38,362 nucleotides of DNA from Candidatus Eiseniibacteriota bacterium. GTDB lineage: Bacteria; Eisenbacteria; RBG-16-71-46. The translations under genes were made by a program, and so were the position numbers. This document shows positions 35,503-38,362 of this stretch, piece by piece (within the stretch, counting starts at the first letter, position 1; the number at the start of each line of letters is the position of its first letter). The notes under the pieces were generated by a model. That model had not been told where the DNA came from and ran no database searches. It saw only the letters and a list, made by a program, of their open reading frames with translations. The stretch lies in contig JACOSV010000063.1 in NCBI GenBank assembly GCA_016178725.1, forward strand, positions 1-38,362, in the 5' to 3' direction.

Positions 35503-37577
35503 GGCGACCGCCGCTCCAGATCCGCGAGCAGCCGCCGCGCGCCGTCCGCGGCGGCGCCCGGCGGGGCGACGGCGAGATAGCGCGAGAGGTCGGATGCCGC
35601 GCGCGCGGCGTCGCGGAACTCGGGATGGAACGCGTGCAGCATGCCGCTCGCGCGCAGGACCTCGGGGTCGTCCACGTGGTCGAGCGCGACGTAGCGGTCG
35701 AGGAACGCGCCGAGCGTCGCGAGTCCGGGCGTGTCGGCGCGGCGGATCGGCGCCGCCGACGCATCGCAGAGCTCGAGGCACAGCCGGCTGACCATGCGGC
35801 TGACGCGCCAGCGCGCGTCGGCTTCGGCGCCGGTCGGATCCTGACGTCGGAAGTAGCTGTCGAGCCGGCACTCGGCGAGCACCGCGAGGCCGTCACGCGC
35901 GCGGCGCTCGGCCGCCGGCGATCGCCCGATCCGATACGGCACGAGCACGAGGCCCTGCTCGACCATCTCGTAGCGCGCGGCGTAGCTGCGCTCGACTTGG
36001 CCCAGGAACGCGACCGGTCGCCGGCCTTCGAGATGCTCGATCCATCGTGCGTTGGCGCTGGCGCTGTCGCGGGAGTAGGCGTCGTGCCCGGGATCGCGCG
36101 AGAACACGGGCAGCAGATCCGGATAGCGACGGCGCAGCGACCGCACGTACCACGGCCTCGCGAGCAGCGCCTGATCCACGAGCGCCACGTCCGGTCGCTC
36201 CCGCTCGACGAGCGTCAGGTACTGGAGATCGCCCGCGAACATGTCGCCGAGGTAGAAGAGCACCGCGCCGGGCGGAAGCGGCGCGAGGACGTTCCGCCCG
36301 AGATCTTCGTTGAAGGTGTTGCCCGACTGATCCACCGAGCGCCCGTGCACGACGATCGGGACCAGCGCCGCGCCGGCGACAAGGACGGCGCCCGCAGCGC
36401 CGCGCGCCGCGCGCGGCACGCGCGCGACGGCCCGCGCCGCGCCGAGACCGATCAGGAGCGCCACCGTGACGTCGGGGAGCGGATGGAAACGTTCGACCAC
36501 CCCTCGGTAGTAGGGCCTGTCGAGCGGCAGGTTCACGCGCGAGAGGAAGAGCCACTGGAGCGCGGCGGCGCCGATCACCGCCGCGAGCAGCGGTCTCGCC
36601 GCGGTCCATGCGGACGACGCGCGACCGCGCCGTGCCGCCGCGACGAGCGAGGCGAGGCCGAGCGCACCGAGCGCTGCGTTCCACCACGTGAGCTCCGCCG
36701 GCAGCGCGCGGAGATACGCCCACGCGTGGTTTGCGCCGTGCGCCTCGAGCCCGCCCATCGCGCCGAGGCTCAATGTCCCGTACTCGCTGCGCATGAGCAG
36801 GCGCATGAAGCCCCGCGCGGTCGCCGCCTCGCCCCATGCCATCGCCGGATGCCGGGTGGCCGCCAGCGGCAGATACGCGAGCGGCGCGATTGCGACGAGC
36901 GCCAGCGCGAGCGCCGTGGACGCGTGCGCGCGCGACGGCGCGTAGGGCATGCGATAGCCACGGAGCCGCCGGACCCGCGACGGCCGCCCCGTCACGAGCG
37001 CCAGCGCCACGAGATCGAGCGGGAGCGCGAGAACGAGCAGCGAATGGTGATGCGCCGGGATTGCTGCCGTGACCGTCAGCATGAGGAACGCCGGCCACGG
37101 CCGGGCGGAGGCGGGCGGCGGGTCGACGAGGCCCGCGTCGATCAGCACGCCGACGAACCCGAGCCACAGCAACGCCGCCATCAGGTCGTTGAGCGGGAAC
37201 ACCTCGGCCACCAGCGCGGTCTTCCAGAAGGCGCGGGCGAACGCGAGCGCCAGCGCCGCGGCGAGCCCGGCCCACGGCTGCCGCGTGAGCCGGCTCACCG
37301 CCACGCCCATCACGCACGCGGCCGCGGCCTGCATGAGCGCGGAGAGCAGGTTGAGCCGCCACGCGACCGCGCCCACACCGAGCGCGCGATCGAATGCGTG
37401 CGCGATCAGCGTGTAGAGCGGATAGCCGGGCGGATGGGCGATGCCGAGCGTGTAGGCGACCGTGATCAGCTCACCCGAGTCGGGACCGGGGAGCCCGGGG
37501 TGCAGCGTGCGCAGATAGACCGCGAGCGGAACGAGGAACCCGGCCGCAGCCCACGCAGCCCCCGCGCCGCGCTTCAC
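35499..37577 (-). CDS. DUF2723 multi-span membrane protein
   Basis: About 692 residues. The N-terminal DUF2723 signature is clear: PGPDSGELITVAYTLGIAHP with PPGYPLYTL shortly after, an acidic loop typical of GT-C-like membrane transferases. About ten hydrophobic segments run to residue ~400, followed by a soluble C-terminal region with LFYLGDMFAGDLQYLTLVE and TPR-like helices. Family members are proposed glycosyltransferases, some acting on O-linked protein glycans in Bacteroidota, but this one's substrate is unknown. A GTG start at 37577 overlaps the upstream stop (GTGA), and the 3' end overlaps the ATL gene, so three genes are coupled. Confidence 0.88.
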   Translation of the reverse strand: MKRGAGAAWAAAGFLVPLAVYLRTLHPGLPGPDSGELITVAYTLGIAHPPGYPLYTLIAHAFDRALGVGAVAWRLNLLSALMQAAAACVMGVAVSRLTRQPWAGLAAALALAFARAFWKTALVAEVFPLNDLMAALLWLGFVGVLIDAGLVDPPPASARPWPAFLMLTVTAAIPAHHHSLLVLALPLDLVALALVTGRPSRVRRLRGYRMPYAPSRAHASTALALALVAIAPLAYLPLAATRHPAMAWGEAATARGFMRLLMRSEYGTLSLGAMGGLEAHGANHAWAYLRALPAELTWWNAALGALGLASLVAAARRGRASSAWTAARPLLAAVIGAAALQWLFLSRVNLPLDRPYYRGVVERFHPLPDVTVALLIGLGAARAVARVPRAARGAAGAVLVAGAALVPIVVHGRSVDQSGNTFNEDLGRNVLAPLPPGAVLFYLGDMFAGDLQYLTLVERERPDVALVDQALLARPWYVRSLRRRYPDLLPVFSRDPGHDAYSRDSASANARWIEHLEGRRPVAFLGQVERSYAARYEMVEQGLVLVPYRIGRSPAAERRARDGLAVLAECRLDSYFRRQDPTGAEADARWRVSRMVSRLCLELCDASAAPIRRADTPGLATLGAFLDRYVALDHVDDPEVLRASGMLHAFHPEFRDAARAASDLSRYLAVAPPGAAADGARRLLADLERRSP

Positions 37578-38362
37578 CGCCCTCGGTCCCGCGAGTGTGC
37601 CCGCTCGCGCGGCGCGGCGACCGCCTGCCCGGGCAGCAGTCGCAACCCCAGCGGACACCACGCGACCACGAGCGGGACGAACAGGAATCCCCAATAGCCC
37701 GTGTACGACCCGTCCGGAAACCGCCCCGGCGTGCCGGCGACGACCAGCAGGAGCACCACGCCGAGCGTGCTCCCCGTCGCGAGCCACGCGATCCCCGAGT
37801 CGCGCAGCCTCGCGAGCCCCGCGATCGCGAGAGCTGCCAGCAGCGCGATGACCGTCGCGACGACCGCCGTCGTGCCGGCCCACCGTACGCATGCGGCCAG
37901 GAACGCGACTCCCGGATGCACGTAGGCCGACAGCGCGACGGCATCGGCCGTGAACGGATCCGCGAGGGAGACCGCGGCCACACGACTGGCGTGCCATGCA
38001 TACACGCACGCCCAGGCGACGACCGCGACGAGCCACGGCATCCAGGCGCGCCGCGCGCGGGCGCGGCGATCGATCACGAGCGAGAACAGCATCCACGCCG
38101 CCGGGAGCGCCGCCAGCTCGCGGATCGCCATGGCGGCAAAGGCGCAGCCGGCGCCGACCACGCCCGGCAGCCATGCGCCGCGAGACTCCGCGCCCGAAGC
38201 GCGCGCGCCCACGAGGCCGAGCGCGCACATCGCGCCCGCGATCACGACGAACGGTGCGGCCCACATCTCGGCATAGAGGATCCGCGGCGGATGCAGGTTC
38301 TCGAGCGCGAAGACCAGACCCAGCGCGAGCGGAGCCAGCAGCGCCGGCAACGGCCTCACGAG
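37574..38362 (-). CDS. Multi-span membrane protein, 5' end beyond the right edge
   Basis: At least 262 residues in this window, with about eight hydrophobic segments including LLAPLALGLVFALENLHP and LGVVLLLVVAGTPG. The frame stays open at the window edge (only a GTG at 38359 could serve as start), and the first visible residues look like the middle of a membrane domain, so the true start is probably outside. The order of helices resembles the C-terminal half of a GT-C-like or DUF-type membrane protein, as in the two TPR-tailed proteins, but no diagnostic motif is seen. It is coupled to the DUF2723 gene by a GTGA overlap. Confidence 0.7.
   Translation of the reverse strand, partial: LVRPLPALLAPLALGLVFALENLHPPRILYAEMWAAPFVVIAGAMCALGLVGARASGAESRGAWLPGVVGAGCAFAAMAIRELAALPAAWMLFSLVIDRRARARRAWMPWLVAVVAWACVYAWHASRVAAVSLADPFTADAVALSAYVHPGVAFLAACVRWAGTTAVVATVIALLAALAIAGLARLRDSGIAWLATGSTLGVVLLLVVAGTPGRFPDGSYTGYWGFLFVPLVVAWCPLGLRLLPGQAVAAPRERAHSRDRGR

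Overview
This is a GC-rich (roughly 70% by eye), densely packed bacterial chromosome segment with 27 recognisable protein genes and one frame-broken gene. No rRNA, tRNA, CRISPR array or insertion sequence was seen. The protein at 14942-15472 carries a C-terminal FlgD-Ig/type-A sorting-like domain of the kind common in the FCB superphylum and relatives. The window also has a POT and an OPT peptide transporter, a DUF2723 membrane protein and a GC-rich HNH family. Together these suggest an uncultured Gram-negative bacterium such as Candidatus Eisenbacteria or a Gemmatimonadota-like lineage. That assignment is inference.

Left part (1-8190): the 5' part of moaA (runs off the left edge) is coupled by ATGA to a YdeI/DUF1801 gene. 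A divergent multi-span membrane protein with a TPR-like tail follows, then a head-to-head pair of secreted proteins whose start codons nearly coincide, an OPT oligopeptide transporter and a GNAT-like protein.

Surface cassette (8190-15472): a leader with three inverted repeats precedes a 1642-residue secreted protein made of autotransporter-type strand repeats, eight Ig-like repeats and a C-terminal module. The next gene, with a perfect Shine-Dalgarno, encodes that C-terminal module as a stand-alone secreted protein. Then come a two-domain periplasmic protein whose signal peptide lies in another frame, and a small protein that is almost only signal peptide plus sorting-like domain. This four-gene set is the best candidate for an undescribed surface assembly system.

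Middle (15489-18176): a POT-family peptide transporter and an HNH endonuclease gene broken by a one-base deletion.

Long minus-strand operon (31752 down to 18420): DUF4139, uvrB, nadC, birA, tatC, coaX, an M28-PDZ metallopeptidase, a TolB-like beta-propeller protein, a second membrane/TPR protein and a tail-less groEL. Most junctions overlap or have gaps of a few bases.

Right part (31855-38362): a well-formed promoter drives an FAD oxidoreductase, a GT2 glycosyltransferase and wecB, joined by GTGA overlaps and probably serving surface polysaccharide synthesis. Convergent to them are an alkyltransferase-like (ATL) repair gene, a DUF2723 membrane protein and a further membrane protein cut by the right edge, also joined by GTGA overlaps.
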